From contig JADGFA010000034.1 in assembly GCA_016744065.1 (NCBI GenBank), positions 1 to 46,784 of the forward strand: DNA of 46,784 bases, given 5' to 3'. This DNA is from Gammaproteobacteria bacterium (GTDB taxonomy: Bacteria; Pseudomonadota; Gammaproteobacteria; SZUA-229). Shown here piece by piece: positions 14,682 through 24,258 of the stretch (the stretch's first letter is position 1; every line of letters begins with the position of its first letter). The notes beneath the pieces are model-generated. The model saw nothing but the letters and a program-made list of their open reading frames with translations, was not told the DNA's origin and made no database searches. A program made the translations under genes and the position numbers.

Positions 14682-17258
14682 CTATTTGGGTTGTGTTTTC
14701 TTTTTGTTCTGGGCGATTATCTGTAAACACTTGCGTAAGTCGCTGGCCATTTGAGTCCCGGATTGATAGCGTTTTTCAGGGTCTTTAGCCAGTGCTCTGT
14801 TTATTATGACCGATACACATCGGGGTAGTTCTGGTCTAATACTATCGGGTTTAGGATGTGCTTCATTAGCAATTTTATACATCAGTGTTGCCATGGAGTC
14901 CCCGGTAAAAGGTAACCGCCCAGTCATAAACTGGAACATCATAACCCCGAGTGAAAATAGATCAGATTTGCCGTCTACTTTTTTACCGGCTAGTTGTTCT
15001 GGCGACATGTAAGACGGTGTACCCAGTACCATGCCTGTTTTGGTTTTACTTGAATCTGTTATACGGGCGATACCAAAATCTGTGATTTTTAAAGTATCTG
15101 ATTCTATTTCATACATGATATTAGCGGGTTTAATATCCCGGTGCACCACGTTTGCTTTGTGAGCATAATCCAGGCCTTCTGCACAGCGGCGAATAATATC
15201 CAGTACTTTGGTGATGGGGAGCAATTTATCAGCTTTACCATACTGCACCATATCGCCGCCCTTAAGGTATTCCATCGCGATATAAGCCAGATCATGCTCT
15301 TCACCGGCATCAAAAATAGTCACAATATTAGGGTGGCTTAAGCGACCTGCTGTTTCAGCTTCACGGAAGAAACGGTCTTTAACATCCTGTAATTCATCCT
15401 CTTCAAATTCCTGTGATAAGGCCATGGTTTTAATTGCCACAATACGCGAAATTTTTGGATCTTTACCCAGGTAAACTGCGCCCATGGCTCCTTTACCTAA
15501 TTCCTTTTCTATTTCATAGCGACCTAACATGGGTTTTTCAACACCACCGCCATCTAGCATTAATGTACCACCTGGGGAGCTACCGCCGCCCCCTAGAATA
15601 ATGGTTTCTTCCATGGCGCTTGCACGGTTAATACGTTGTTTAATGTCGCGGAATTTAGGGTCGATATCTTTCATTACCTGATAAACTGATCCGGCTTTAT
15701 TGAACTGGCGCTTACGTTCAAAATCAAGCGCAAGGTTATAAAGCAGTTCAAGCGATTCAGGTGATTTAGGCAGGCGACGAAATTTATCAAATGCAGCATC
15801 CAGTTGCCCCTGGCCCTGAAGTGACAGTCCCAGCATTCGATTGGATTCAGCCGATTCGGCATCCAGTGCAAGTTTACCTTTTTCAGTAGAAAGGTAACGC
15901 TTGGTTGTGAGCAGTAAATGCCCCGTAACGAGTAGAATAGATGGATTAACCAGTTGTAACCACAGGCCACTGTCAGTCATGAAAATATAATGGGTAATGT
16001 ATAAAGTGCAAAACAAAAAGAGAGTAATAAAAGCTGAAAGGCCTGCTTTCAGGCGAGGCAGCAATACAATAATGTAAAGACCAATTAACAGAGTGATACC
16101 TGCAATAGCCGGTGTGCTCCATTCTGGTTCAATAAAGAAGTCTTCATTAAGTATGCTAGAAACTGAATGTGCCAGGGTAAGAACAGGGGCCATATTGGAA
16201 TTAATTGGAGTAACTTGAGTATCACCAACACCCGTGGCTGTTGCACCAATGAGTACAACCTTACCTCTGTATTTTGATGCAGGGATTTTACCTTGTAAAA
16301 CATCGTAAAATGAATCAACCGCAAATGCGCTAACACCATCTGTATTATTATAAAAGAAGGTGTTCATTAGTAGATTGGGGCTGGTTTTAATTGATAAACG
16401 GCCCAGTTCTACGCTTTCACCGAGATTAATGGTTACGTCTTTAGCCGATAAGTTTAAACTTCTTAAAGCCAGTTGTAGTGATAGTGATGGATACATTTGA
16501 TCAAAGTAATCGACAACTAGGGGCTCAGAGCGAATACTACCATCAGTATCCGGATAAGCAGCCAGTGCACCTATGCTATCTGCCTGAGTTCCTACGACTT
16601 GAATTGGGTATAATACAAATGCGACAGGCAGAGGGAAATCATTATCCGGATTCGTTGTCGGGTTGTTTTTGATATTGGTTAATTTATTACGGGTGACATA
16701 AGTTGGCATGTCATTATCGGGCTTACCATAGTTTGAGCCAATACCCATATGCATAGCCAGTACCACATTTCCAGTGTCTGTTAAGCTATCGGCCAGTTTC
16801 TGGTCTGTATTCAGGTCAAGTTCAGCTGCTAATAGCTTTTCATTCAATTTCTGAATATCGGTGTTCAGTAAAGTATCCGTTTTTGGGTCAGGGTGAAGTA
16901 ACTGGCTGTTGTTAAAAAATGCCAGTAAATCCTGAATATAGCGCATTCCAGGATCAATTTGTGGGTCAACAAAGAACGTTGTCTGGCCAATAACCTTAGC
17001 GCCGCCCTTTTTAAGTATGCGATGCATTTCAGCGTGAATATCGCGAGACCAGGGCCAGCGACCTATATTTTCAATGCTAACATCATCAATGGCGATAACG
17101 GCGACTTTATCATTAGGGGAGCGTTCAGATGAGCGTACACCAAAGTCATAAGCACTGCGCTCAAGGCTATCAAATAAGCCCAGATTGCCGAGTGAAATAA
17201 TTAAGATGCATACGGCAAGACCCGCAAACCAGTCTTTCTTCCAGAATGCCTGTTTCAT
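14682..17258 (-). CDS. CHASE2-sensor transmembrane Ser/Thr protein kinase
   Basis: 858 residues. One membrane helix (about 10-30) leads into a periplasmic CHASE2 sensor (about 35-375; VAVIAIDDVSIENIGRWPWSR near its start, GKVVLIGATATGVGD near its end). Three closely spaced membrane helices follow (about 379-452), then a helical, TPR-like stretch (about 460-545) and a C-terminal kinase (about 578-850). Kinase motifs are complete: GKGAMGAVYLG, the VAIKTM lysine, HRDIKPANIM, DFGIA and GTPSYMSPEQL, with an activation loop rich in Ser and Thr. The signal sensed is unknown. This sensor-first order with the kinase at the C-terminus is notable. First gene of a kinase-phosphatase-FHA operon. Confidence 0.92.
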   Translation of the reverse strand: MKQAFWKKDWFAGLAVCILIISLGNLGLFDSLERSAYDFGVRSSERSPNDKVAVIAIDDVSIENIGRWPWSRDIHAEMHRILKKGGAKVIGQTTFFVDPQIDPGMRYIQDLLAFFNNSQLLHPDPKTDTLLNTDIQKLNEKLLAAELDLNTDQKLADSLTDTGNVVLAMHMGIGSNYGKPDNDMPTYVTRNKLTNIKNNPTTNPDNDFPLPVAFVLYPIQVVGTQADSIGALAAYPDTDGSIRSEPLVVDYFDQMYPSLSLQLALRSLNLSAKDVTINLGESVELGRLSIKTSPNLLMNTFFYNNTDGVSAFAVDSFYDVLQGKIPASKYRGKVVLIGATATGVGDTQVTPINSNMAPVLTLAHSVSSILNEDFFIEPEWSTPAIAGITLLIGLYIIVLLPRLKAGLSAFITLFLFCTLYITHYIFMTDSGLWLQLVNPSILLVTGHLLLTTKRYLSTEKGKLALDAESAESNRMLGLSLQGQGQLDAAFDKFRRLPKSPESLELLYNLALDFERKRQFNKAGSVYQVMKDIDPKFRDIKQRINRASAMEETIILGGGGSSPGGTLMLDGGGVEKPMLGRYEIEKELGKGAMGAVYLGKDPKISRIVAIKTMALSQEFEEDELQDVKDRFFREAETAGRLSHPNIVTIFDAGEEHDLAYIAMEYLKGGDMVQYGKADKLLPITKVLDIIRRCAEGLDYAHKANVVHRDIKPANIMYEIESDTLKITDFGIARITDSSKTKTGMVLGTPSYMSPEQLAGKKVDGKSDLFSLGVMMFQFMTGRLPFTGDSMATLMYKIANEAHPKPDSIRPELPRCVSVIINRALAKDPEKRYQSGTQMASDLRKCLQIIAQNKKKTQPK

Positions 17259-17702
17259 CTGTTCCCCAGTTTTTTTATTGGTAATACGAAAGGAGCCATT
17301 ACTTTTCTGTGTTTCCCCTGCTTATTATTAACAACCTGGAAGTAGCCCTTTTTATTGGTGCTCCCTCAGTTGTTATTATTATTTTTATATTGATCTTAAA
17401 GTATAAGATCAAGTGTCCATGAGTAAGAATAGATCATAAACGTAACTCTTGCCTACCGCCAGTGTAAATTACTGCTTTTTTAATAAAATCACAGTGTTGG
17501 GGTAATGTATTGAGGTGACGCTTGAAAGTTATATTAGTAAATGCTACTAATTAAAGTCGACCTAAGGCAAGAGAGCTGAGCGAGGTTTTAGCTGCTATTT
17601 ACCGTAGTACTGCGGACGTTTACGCTTTCAGAATATCTCATTCCTGTTCACTCATGGGGCAGAGTCAACAGGAAGAGTGCTTATGATTGTCGTTGATTGT
17701 GA
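17259..17702. other. Gene-free stretch between sppA and the kinase operon
   Basis: 444 bases. The kinase promoter and palindrome (17384-17412) are the only clear elements. Weak complementarity exists between CTCTTGCCTA near 17448 and TAAGGCAAGAG near 17565, which may be an old repeat. I see no gene or clear terminator for sppA. Confidence 0.5.
17384..17412 (-). promoter_or_regulatory. Promoter with embedded operator, kinase operon
   Basis: On the minus strand TTGATC (17412-17407), a 17-base spacer and TATAAA (17389-17384) make a good sigma-70 promoter about 125 bases upstream of the kinase ATG. The -35 box and spacer coincide with a perfect palindrome: TTGATCTTA (17390-17398) and TAAGATCAA (17404-17412) around five bases, a layout typical of a repressor site. 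Confidence 0.6.
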
Positions 17703-18647
17703 TTAGCGTAGCTGTGGTGTTAGTTCTTTCTCAAGCAGAAGAGTACCAATTTGTGCGCCTATTTTCTTGGAAAAACGCTCTAAAAAATCAGGCTCTACGG
17801 TGAATTTAATGATGTTTTCTTCGCCTATAACATCACGTGCTACATAACTTGAATTACCCAGTTCGTCCACAAGACCAATTTCAACACTCTGATCTCCGGT
17901 CCATATTAATCCTTCGAACATACCGGCAACTTCCTTTAAGCGATCTCCGCGCCCTTGTTTAACAGCATTAATAAATTGATCATGCACGCTTTTGAGTAAA
18001 CCTTTCATATGAGAAACGACAGTTGGGTCTTCAGGGCCAAATGGGTCAAGTAATGCTTTGTTTTTACCTGCGGTTAATGTCCTGCGCTCAACGCCAAGTT
18101 TCTTCATGGCTCCTACAAAGCCAAAGTTATCCATGCGTACACCAATAGAGCCTACAATACTGGCCTGGTCTGCATAAATTTTTTCTGCAGCTGATGCCAC
18201 GTAATAACCACCTGATGCACATATATCACTGATAACTGCATACATAGGGGTGTCAGGGTATTTCTCGCGAAGTCGCAGTATTTCATCATAAATATAACCC
18301 GATTGAACCGGGCTGCCGCCAGGGCTATTAACTCGTAATATAACGCCAGCGGTATCAGGGTCTTCAAATGCAGCACGTAAACCCGTAATGACATTATCTG
18401 CACTGGCTTCAGCTCCAGGTGCGATAACGCCCTTAAGATCAACCAGTGCAGTATGTTTCTCACCTTTGGTCGTGCTTTCCTGAAAACCGGGGTTAAGCAT
18501 AACTAACAATGCAAACAGGTAAACAAAAGTCAGTGATTTAAAAAAAATACCCCAACGACGGGTGCTTTTCTGTTCTTTCAGTCCTTCGGTGGCGATAGTG
18601 GTTAATACATCTTTCTCCCAGTTATTGCCTTCATTGCCTTGGTTCAT
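17703..18647 (-). CDS. sppA: Signal peptide peptidase SppA (S49 family, short form)
   Basis: 314-residue inner-membrane serine protease that degrades cleaved signal peptides. One membrane anchor lies at about 33-52 (FKSLTFVYLFALLVML). The S49 catalytic core follows: LRVNSPGGSPVQS, the nucleophile in CASGGYYVASAA (serine about 144) and the general-base lysine in the AGKNKALLDPFG stretch (about 195). The length fits the single-domain 36K form, not the long duplicated form of E. coli. Together with the HAD gene and rluC upstream it forms a cluster known from other gammaproteobacteria such as Pseudomonas. Confidence 0.92.
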   Translation of the reverse strand: MNQGNEGNNWEKDVLTTIATEGLKEQKSTRRWGIFFKSLTFVYLFALLVMLNPGFQESTTKGEKHTALVDLKGVIAPGAEASADNVITGLRAAFEDPDTAGVILRVNSPGGSPVQSGYIYDEILRLREKYPDTPMYAVISDICASGGYYVASAAEKIYADQASIVGSIGVRMDNFGFVGAMKKLGVERRTLTAGKNKALLDPFGPEDPTVVSHMKGLLKSVHDQFINAVKQGRGDRLKEVAGMFEGLIWTGDQSVEIGLVDELGNSSYVARDVIGEENIIKFTVEPDFLERFSKKIGAQIGTLLLEKELTPQLR

Positions 18648-18843
18648 TTTAATTCCAGAATTTGATATTTATAAAATATGTAAAGTGTATGCATTGTTGT
18701 TCAACAAGTGAAGCTTCTTGTGAGCTATTTTAGCTATCTTTTGTTTTTAATGGCTTTAACATGCTGAGTCTGCATAATAATCATTTTATTAGAATGCAGA
18801 TTTACATATTATTGCTGTTTAGTCGAAATAGACAAGATGGTGT

Positions 18844-19524
18844 TTAAGTTGTCGCTAGTGTGTGTAAAAAAGGTTCTAGTTGGTTAATATGGTCAATGCA
18901 GCCAATTGGCTGGTGTTTCATAAGACGCTTTGTGGGGTGTACGCCATAACTTACACCCAGGCGATCCATATGCGCATTTTTTGCCATTTCCATATCGTAT
19001 TCCGTATCGCCGATCATGAGAGCATCGTTAACATTCAGGCCAAGTTGTTGAAGTATTTCTTCCAGCATTAAAGGGTGTGGTTTGGAAAACGTTTCCGAAG
19101 CACAACGGGTAGTATGAAAGCGTGGGCCAAGTCCAGTTGCTTCTAGCACCTGATCCAGGCCTTGCCGACCTTTGCCTGTGGCAACAGCAAGCCAGTAACC
19201 CTGTTTTTCTAAATTTTCTAAAATAGTGTCAGCTCCATCAAATAAAATAGATGAAGTTTTATTTACCTCCATATACTGATGACGGTATATGGAAGACATT
19301 TTTTCAATTTGCTTATCTGTTGCTTTTGGATGTAATTGTTGAATGGCTTCGCGTAAGCCTAAACCAATGACATCTTTAAGTTCGTGATCGGTGCGTTTTT
19401 CCTCGCCCAGTATTTGCTCACTGGAAATGCGCAAACAGTTTACGATACGTGCAACGGAATCCATAATGGTGCCGTCCCAGTCAAAAATTAATAATTTATA
19501 GGGGAGTGTATTGTTCATATGCAA
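18844..19524 (-). CDS. HAD-superfamily hydrolase (phosphatase, Gph-like)
   Basis: 226-residue HAD subfamily IA phosphatase. The four motifs are present: DWDGTIMDS (nucleophile and acid aspartates, about 15-23), VATGKGRQGL (Thr, about 118), SKPHP (Lys) and MIGDTEYDMEMA (acidic pair). An alpha-helical cap lies between motifs I and II. It is beside rluC and sppA, where such a gene is common. A phosphoglycolate phosphatase role would suit a RuBisCO-containing cell, but the location is not with the cbb genes, so substrate is undecided. An in-frame ATG two codons downstream (19518) is an equally good start. Confidence 0.87.
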   Translation of the reverse strand: MHMNNTLPYKLLIFDWDGTIMDSVARIVNCLRISSEQILGEEKRTDHELKDVIGLGLREAIQQLHPKATDKQIEKMSSIYRHQYMEVNKTSSILFDGADTILENLEKQGYWLAVATGKGRQGLDQVLEATGLGPRFHTTRCASETFSKPHPLMLEEILQQLGLNVNDALMIGDTEYDMEMAKNAHMDRLGVSYGVHPTKRLMKHQPIGCIDHINQLEPFLHTLATT

Positions 19525-19595
19525 GTTATTATTTTTTTATGTTTGTTAGTTATATGATTTTAGAATGGTTATTAATTTGTATTTAGTGATACAGA

Positions 19596-20564
19596 TTATA
19601 TAAGAGCATCATAAGCTTGATCAGGCGTGTTTTGAGAAAATAATTTTGCCCATTCATCATCTAGTGGTGCGCAGATATTATAATTTTGTGAATCTAATGA
19701 AAAGTTAAGCCTGTATGCATGTAAATACATACGTTTAAAACCGTGTTTTTTGAGTGATGCATTCAGTTCCCTGTTTCCATACTTGGTATCACCTGCTACG
19801 GGGTTTCCTGTTGATTGGGCATGTACTCTAATTTGATGAGTCCGTCCGGTAAAGAGTTTAACTTCCATTAAGCTCATTTCATTCTTACATTCAAGCGGCG
19901 TAAACAGGCTACGTGCTTCTTTGCCGTTTGGGTTAATTTCAACAAGTCGTTCGCCGCTGCGTGACGCGTGCTTCAATAAAGGTAAATCAATAATTTTTTC
20001 ATTACCTTGCCAGCATCCCATAAGAATGGCGCGGTAGATTTTTTCTATATGCTTGTCTTTGTCGCGAAAATGCTGGTGCAGTTGATTTAATGTATCCAGT
20101 GATTTTGCAATAATCAGGCAGCCTGAGGTTTCCCTGTCTAAACGATGAACCAGTTCCAGCATTTCATCGTGTGGGCGCGCCTGGCGTAACATTTCTATGA
20201 TACCAAATTTAAGATTACTACCGCTGTGAACAGCAATACCAGCGGGTTTATTTAATACTAACAGGCGAGTGTCTTCAAATATAATTGATTGTTTAACCCT
20301 GTCTACAAGATGTTGAGGTGCTATATTATTATTTGTTTCTGCCATACGGACAGGTGGTATACGTACAATATCACCGCATTTCAGACGATAATCGGCTTTT
20401 TTTCGGCCTTTATTAACGCGAACCTGGCCACTGCGCAAAAGTTTATATACGCGGCTTTTAGGAACCCCTTTAAGCTTGTTCAACAGATAATTGTCAAGTC
20501 GCTGCTTTTCATTGCGAGTGCTTATTTCCAGTAACTGGACGTCGTGATGAGGTAAATCTAACAT
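19596..20564 (-). CDS. rluC: 23S rRNA pseudouridine synthase RluC
   Basis: 322-residue RluA-family enzyme that makes pseudouridines in 23S rRNA (positions 955, 2504 and 2580 in E. coli numbering). An S4 RNA-binding domain is at about 19-80 (RLDNYLLNKLKGVPKSRVYKLLRSGQVRVN). The catalytic domain follows, with the invariant aspartate in LVHRLDRETSGCL (about 141-153) and the GRTHQIRVHA motif near 240. It is divergent from rne, the arrangement seen in E. coli and Pseudomonas, which supports RluC rather than RluD. Confidence 0.93.
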   Translation of the reverse strand: MLDLPHHDVQLLEISTRNEKQRLDNYLLNKLKGVPKSRVYKLLRSGQVRVNKGRKKADYRLKCGDIVRIPPVRMAETNNNIAPQHLVDRVKQSIIFEDTRLLVLNKPAGIAVHSGSNLKFGIIEMLRQARPHDEMLELVHRLDRETSGCLIIAKSLDTLNQLHQHFRDKDKHIEKIYRAILMGCWQGNEKIIDLPLLKHASRSGERLVEINPNGKEARSLFTPLECKNEMSLMEVKLFTGRTHQIRVHAQSTGNPVAGDTKYGNRELNASLKKHGFKRMYLHAYRLNFSLDSQNYNICAPLDDEWAKLFSQNTPDQAYDALI

Positions 20565-21203
20565 TTGGCCAATGATATCAGAATAGTTGCGTTGTAATGT
20601 ATGTGAAGTCTATATTTATGGGTTAAAAAGGTAATGTGACTATACATTAGCTGCCTTTTCTATTTCAACCACATATTTTAATGGTTAAATTCGACTCTTT
20701 TAACCAATTAAGAGGTAATTTACTGTTAATAAAGCATTTAATCTCTTGACCTGATTGCTACAATTTGTAAGACTCTATTGGTTCTGGAAGTAGAGTATTA
20801 AGTTCTAGCATTAGAAATCAATGGTTTACATTGTATTTTTAAGTGAGGCAGGCTTAATGTACTTCAGGAATAAGCATCTATTATATGGGTGCAGTATTCA
20901 AAGAATCCGGGTTTATTATGCGTAGTAATAAACCTACACTGGTTAGATAGAGCCTTATTAAATCTATCACTAATTAATTAATGAATTTCACTCTGATAAA
21001 TAACTTGAAACAAAAACTGAACTGTAACCCAGGAGCCCAGGCAATGCCTGTTGTGCTGATGGAAGAGTGGCTTGTGGCTGTTTATCTGTTTTTTATAGGC
21101 GGTATTTATACTGTCTGTAAGCAACAGCCCGCCTATGTAGTGTTTTCAGTGGTTCCAGGTTTACTTCTATCAGAGTGTCGAACTAACTCAGGTTTACACT
21201 CTA
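20565..21203 (+). promoter_or_regulatory. rne promoter region and long structured 5' leader
   Basis: 640 bases without a credible gene between rluC and rne. An extended -10 (TG-C-TACAAT, box at 20759-20764) is the best promoter, giving a leader of about 430 nt. Three strong hairpins lie in the leader: GGTTTATTA/TAATAAACC (20910-20934), CAGGC-AAT-GCCTG (21038-21050) and ATAGGCGG/CCGCCTAT (21095-21136). A competing helix GGCTGTT/AACAGCC (21076-21129) overlaps the last one. A perfect 8-base inverted repeat TGGTTAAA/TTTAACCA (20682-20706) lies upstream of the promoter. E. coli RNase E autoregulates through a similarly long leader. Confidence 0.55.
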
Positions 21204-24155
21204 ATGAAACGAATTTTAATCAACGCTCTCCAGAAAGAGGAGACACGCGTTGCAATGGTCGATGGCCAGCAACTTTACGATCTGGATATCGAAGTATCCT
21301 CACATGAACAGAAGAAAGCCAGCATATATAAGGGTACTATTACCCGTGTTGAGCCTAGCTTAGAAGCTGCTTTTGTTAACTATGGCGCTGATCGCCATGG
21401 TTTTCTTCCTTTTAAAGAAATTTCTCGTAGTTACTTTACCGACGAAGCGCGTAATGCATCTGGTCGTCCTGATATTCGCACAGCGATTAAAGAAGGTCAG
21501 CAGGTTATCGTGCAGGTGGATAAAGAAGAGAGAGGCAATAAAGGCGCGGCATTGACTACCTTTGTGTCACTGGCTGGCCGTTATCTGGTGTTAATGCCAA
21601 ATAATCCCCGTGCAGGTGGTGTATCTCGCCGTATTGAAGGTGATGACCGTAAAGAAATTCGCGACGCCATGAGTGGTCTTGATATTCCCAAAGGTATGGG
21701 GTTAATCGTGCGTACAGCAGGAGTTGGTCGAGCGACTGAAGAGTTACAGTGGGATATGGATTATCAGGTGCAGGTCTGGAGTGCAATTGAAAAAGCAGCG
21801 GCAAACCGCCCAGCTCCTTTTCTTGTTTATCAGGAAAGCAACGTTATTATTCGAGCATTGCGTGATTATTTCCGTGATGATATCGGTGAGATCTTAATTG
21901 ATAGCCCAGACGTTTATAAAACAGCAGAAGATTTTGTTAAGCAGGTTATGCCTAATAGCCAGCGAAAGTTAAAGCTTTATCAAGATGATATTCCGATGTT
22001 TAATCGTTATCAGATTGAAGGCCAGATAGAATCAGCCTTTCAGCGTGAAGTTACATTACCCTCAGGCGGTTCAATTGTTGTTGACCTGACCGAAGCGCTT
22101 ATTTCTATTGATATTAACTCTGCCCGTGCAACTAAGGGTAGTGATATTGAAGAAACGGCAACCAATACAAACCTCGAAGCAGCAGATGAAATTGCACGTC
22201 AGTTACGTTTACGTGATCTGGGTGGTTTAGTGGTGATCGATTTTATCGATATGATGGCAAATAAAAATCAGCGTGCAGTGGAAAATCGTTTACGCGATGC
22301 GTTAAAAATGGACCGTGCTCGTGTGCAGATTGGGCGCATTTCACGTTTTGGTCTGTTAGAAATGTCACGTCAGAGATTGCGCCCATCACTGGGTGAGGCA
22401 ACTCAGAGAGTATGTCCACAATGTAATGGCTATGGCACGATTAGAAATATTGAATCATTATCACTGTCATTACTGCGTATTGCCGAAGAAGAGTCACTTA
22501 AAGAGCATACTGGACGTGTGATTATTCAGGTACCAGTAGAAGTGGCGACCTATATTTTTAATGAAAAACGTAAAGATTTAATAGAAATTGAAAACCGTAC
22601 AGGTGTAGAAATTTCGTTTATTGCAAATAAGATAATGTTATTACCACATTATGAAGTTAGCCGTTTACGTAAATCTGAAACAGGTAGTGTAGAAGGTAAA
22701 ACGTCTTATCAACTGGCAAGTGATAATGAAGATGTTTATGTGCCCGGCCGTGATTCTGTAAATATGGTTGAAGCTGAAAAACCAGCGGTTCAGTCGGTAA
22801 CACCGGCACAACCTGCACCCGTAGTTGAGAAAAAACAGGAGAAAAAACCTGGTTTATTTGAGCGTCTTTTCAAGTTTTTATCTTCGAGTGATGAATCAGA
22901 AAATAAGTCGAAGAAAGCTGAAAAAGGTGATCGGCAACAGAGTAACCGTAATCGTAATGATCGCAATCGTAATGACCGCAATCGTAATGATCGTAATCGT
23001 AATAGTAATAGCCGTGGACGTCGTGATGGTAATCGCAACGATAACCGAAATGACAATAAAGCCCGTAGTCAGAAGCAGGGTAGTAATAAGCAGCAACCAA
23101 ATAAACAGCAGCCTAGTAAACAACAGGGACGCCAGCAGAATAAACCATCTACTGACAAACGTGATAATCAACAGAATATAAGCCAACAGAATACAGGCCA
23201 ACAGAATACAGGCCAGGAAAATACTAACAGGAAAAATAAAAATCAACAAAATAGAAATAAACCGCAACGTGATGAGCAACAAAAAACTGCCAGACCTGAG
23301 TTTTCTAAAGATGAGAAAGAATCAGTAGATCAGTCTGTAAATCAAATGGACTCCCAGCAAAACGAAATATCAGGTAATGATCAGCAGGAAGCGCATAAAG
23401 ATAATGCACGCCGTGGAAATCGTCGTGGTAGAGGTCGTCGTCGTGGAAACCGAAATGATAACCGTCAACAGACTGATCAGCAGGACAGTCAGCAGGTTTC
23501 TCCACAGGCCCCACAAGGCAAGTTGGTTGATAATAAACAGGCTAATAGTAACGCTGAGCAGGTAGATAATCATGCTTCGCAAAAGGATAAGGATACGCCT
23601 GTTAATAAATCGGTAAATACTTCACCCGTGGTTAAGGCACCATCACAGGTTTCTCAGGAAGCACAAAATGTGAAGCAGCAAAAACCTGTGTCTGAGCAGA
23701 CACAGGTTAAATCTGCAGTAGTGCCAAAGCCGTCAGTAGAAGTCAAAACAGTAGAAGCTAAACCAGTAGAAGCTAAACCAGTAGAAGCTAAACCAGTAGA
23801 AGCTAAACCAGTAGAAGCTAAACCAGTAGAAGCTAAACCAGCTTCTGCACCGGTTAAGTCTGAAGTTCGGGACGCTATTAAACCCGCTGAAACTATAGCG
23901 CCGTCGAAGCAGAGTAAGCCTGTGCAAAAACGTCAGCAGCCTAAACCTAAGCAACAGTCCAAAGCACCTACTACGCCTAAACCGTGGGAATTTCAGGGGC
24001 AACAACCTGTGACTGCAAAACCTAAGTCTGAATCACCGGTGGTGGCTAAACCTGTGCAGCCCGTTACAAAGACAGCACCTGCCAGCAATGGTGATGCAAA
24101 ATCTGGGGAGAAATCTGAACGTAAGCCCCCTGAACGTAAGCCCTGGGAATTTTAG
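21204..24155 (+). CDS. rne: Ribonuclease E
   Basis: 983-residue endoribonuclease and degradosome scaffold that starts mRNA decay and processes rRNA and tRNA. The catalytic half (about 1-510) is highly conserved: [17 protein letters not shown] start, S1 RNA-binding domain (about 38-120), DNase-I-like site with the metal-binding aspartate in [22 protein letters not shown] (about 296-317) and a second in VVIDFIDM (about 345), then the zinc-link CPQCNGYG (about 404-411). The remaining half is disordered: Arg/Asn repeats of RNDRN type, Gln/Asn-rich stretches, six tandem VEAKP units, and KPWEF both at 926-930 and at the extreme C-terminus. Those parts should hold RNA-, membrane- and partner-binding motifs. 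Confidence 0.97.
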   Translation: MKRILINALQKEETRVAMVDGQQLYDLDIEVSSHEQKKASIYKGTITRVEPSLEAAFVNYGADRHGFLPFKEISRSYFTDEARNASGRPDIRTAIKEGQQVIVQVDKEERGNKGAALTTFVSLAGRYLVLMPNNPRAGGVSRRIEGDDRKEIRDAMSGLDIPKGMGLIVRTAGVGRATEELQWDMDYQVQVWSAIEKAAANRPAPFLVYQESNVIIRALRDYFRDDIGEILIDSPDVYKTAEDFVKQVMPNSQRKLKLYQDDIPMFNRYQIEGQIESAFQREVTLPSGGSIVVDLTEALISIDINSARATKGSDIEETATNTNLEAADEIARQLRLRDLGGLVVIDFIDMMANKNQRAVENRLRDALKMDRARVQIGRISRFGLLEMSRQRLRPSLGEATQRVCPQCNGYGTIRNIESLSLSLLRIAEEESLKEHTGRVIIQVPVEVATYIFNEKRKDLIEIENRTGVEISFIANKIMLLPHYEVSRLRKSETGSVEGKTSYQLASDNEDVYVPGRDSVNMVEAEKPAVQSVTPAQPAPVVEKKQEKKPGLFERLFKFLSSSDESENKSKKAEKGDRQQSNRNRNDRNRNDRNRNDRNRNSNSRGRRDGNRNDNRNDNKARSQKQGSNKQQPNKQQPSKQQGRQQNKPSTDKRDNQQNISQQNTGQQNTGQENTNRKNKNQQNRNKPQRDEQQKTARPEFSKDEKESVDQSVNQMDSQQNEISGNDQQEAHKDNARRGNRRGRGRRRGNRNDNRQQTDQQDSQQVSPQAPQGKLVDNKQANSNAEQVDNHASQKDKDTPVNKSVNTSPVVKAPSQVSQEAQNVKQQKPVSEQTQVKSAVVPKPSVEVKTVEAKPVEAKPVEAKPVEAKPVEAKPVEAKPASAPVKSEVRDAIKPAETIAPSKQSKPVQKRQQPKPKQQSKAPTTPKPWEFQGQQPVTAKPKSESPVVAKPVQPVTKTAPASNGDAKSGEKSERKPPERKPWEF
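23751..23840 (+). repeat. Six perfect 15-bp tandem repeats inside rne
   Basis: GTAGAAGCTAAACCA occurs six times without change, each encoding VEAKP, preceded by one degenerate unit (23736-23750). Exact identity at DNA level, including silent positions, points to recent expansion by slippage, so copy number is likely to vary between strains. Confidence 0.97.
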
Positions 24156-24160
24156 GTTAT

Positions 24161-24192
24161 ATTGGTTTCTGTGCAGCTGCACAGAAACCAAT
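24161..24192. terminator. Perfect 32-bp palindrome after rne
   Basis: ATTGGTTTCTGTGCAG (24161-24176) is followed directly by its exact complement (24177-24192), six bases after the rne stop codon. It can fold into a long hairpin closing the rne mRNA. No T run follows, so it may act as a 3' stability or processing structure rather than a classic intrinsic terminator. Confidence 0.65.
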
Positions 24193-24258
24193 GATTTGAG
24201 ATTTTGCGCTATTGAAGGTTGTTAAGCTTTAGTTTTAATGATTTTTTAAGTTAGTCGT

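Noticed and set aside
13058..17258. Type VI secretion regulatory locus
   Set aside because: Kinase, phosphatase and FHA genes are present, but no secretion structural genes lie within the window.
20981..21307. A 108-codon open frame upstream of and overlapping the rne start
   Set aside because: It runs through leader hairpins, overlaps the conserved rne coding start in another frame and shows no family resemblance.
23733..24005. Minus-strand frame with repeated aromatic units inside rne
   Set aside because: It is the antisense reading of the six 15-bp repeats and has no independent support.
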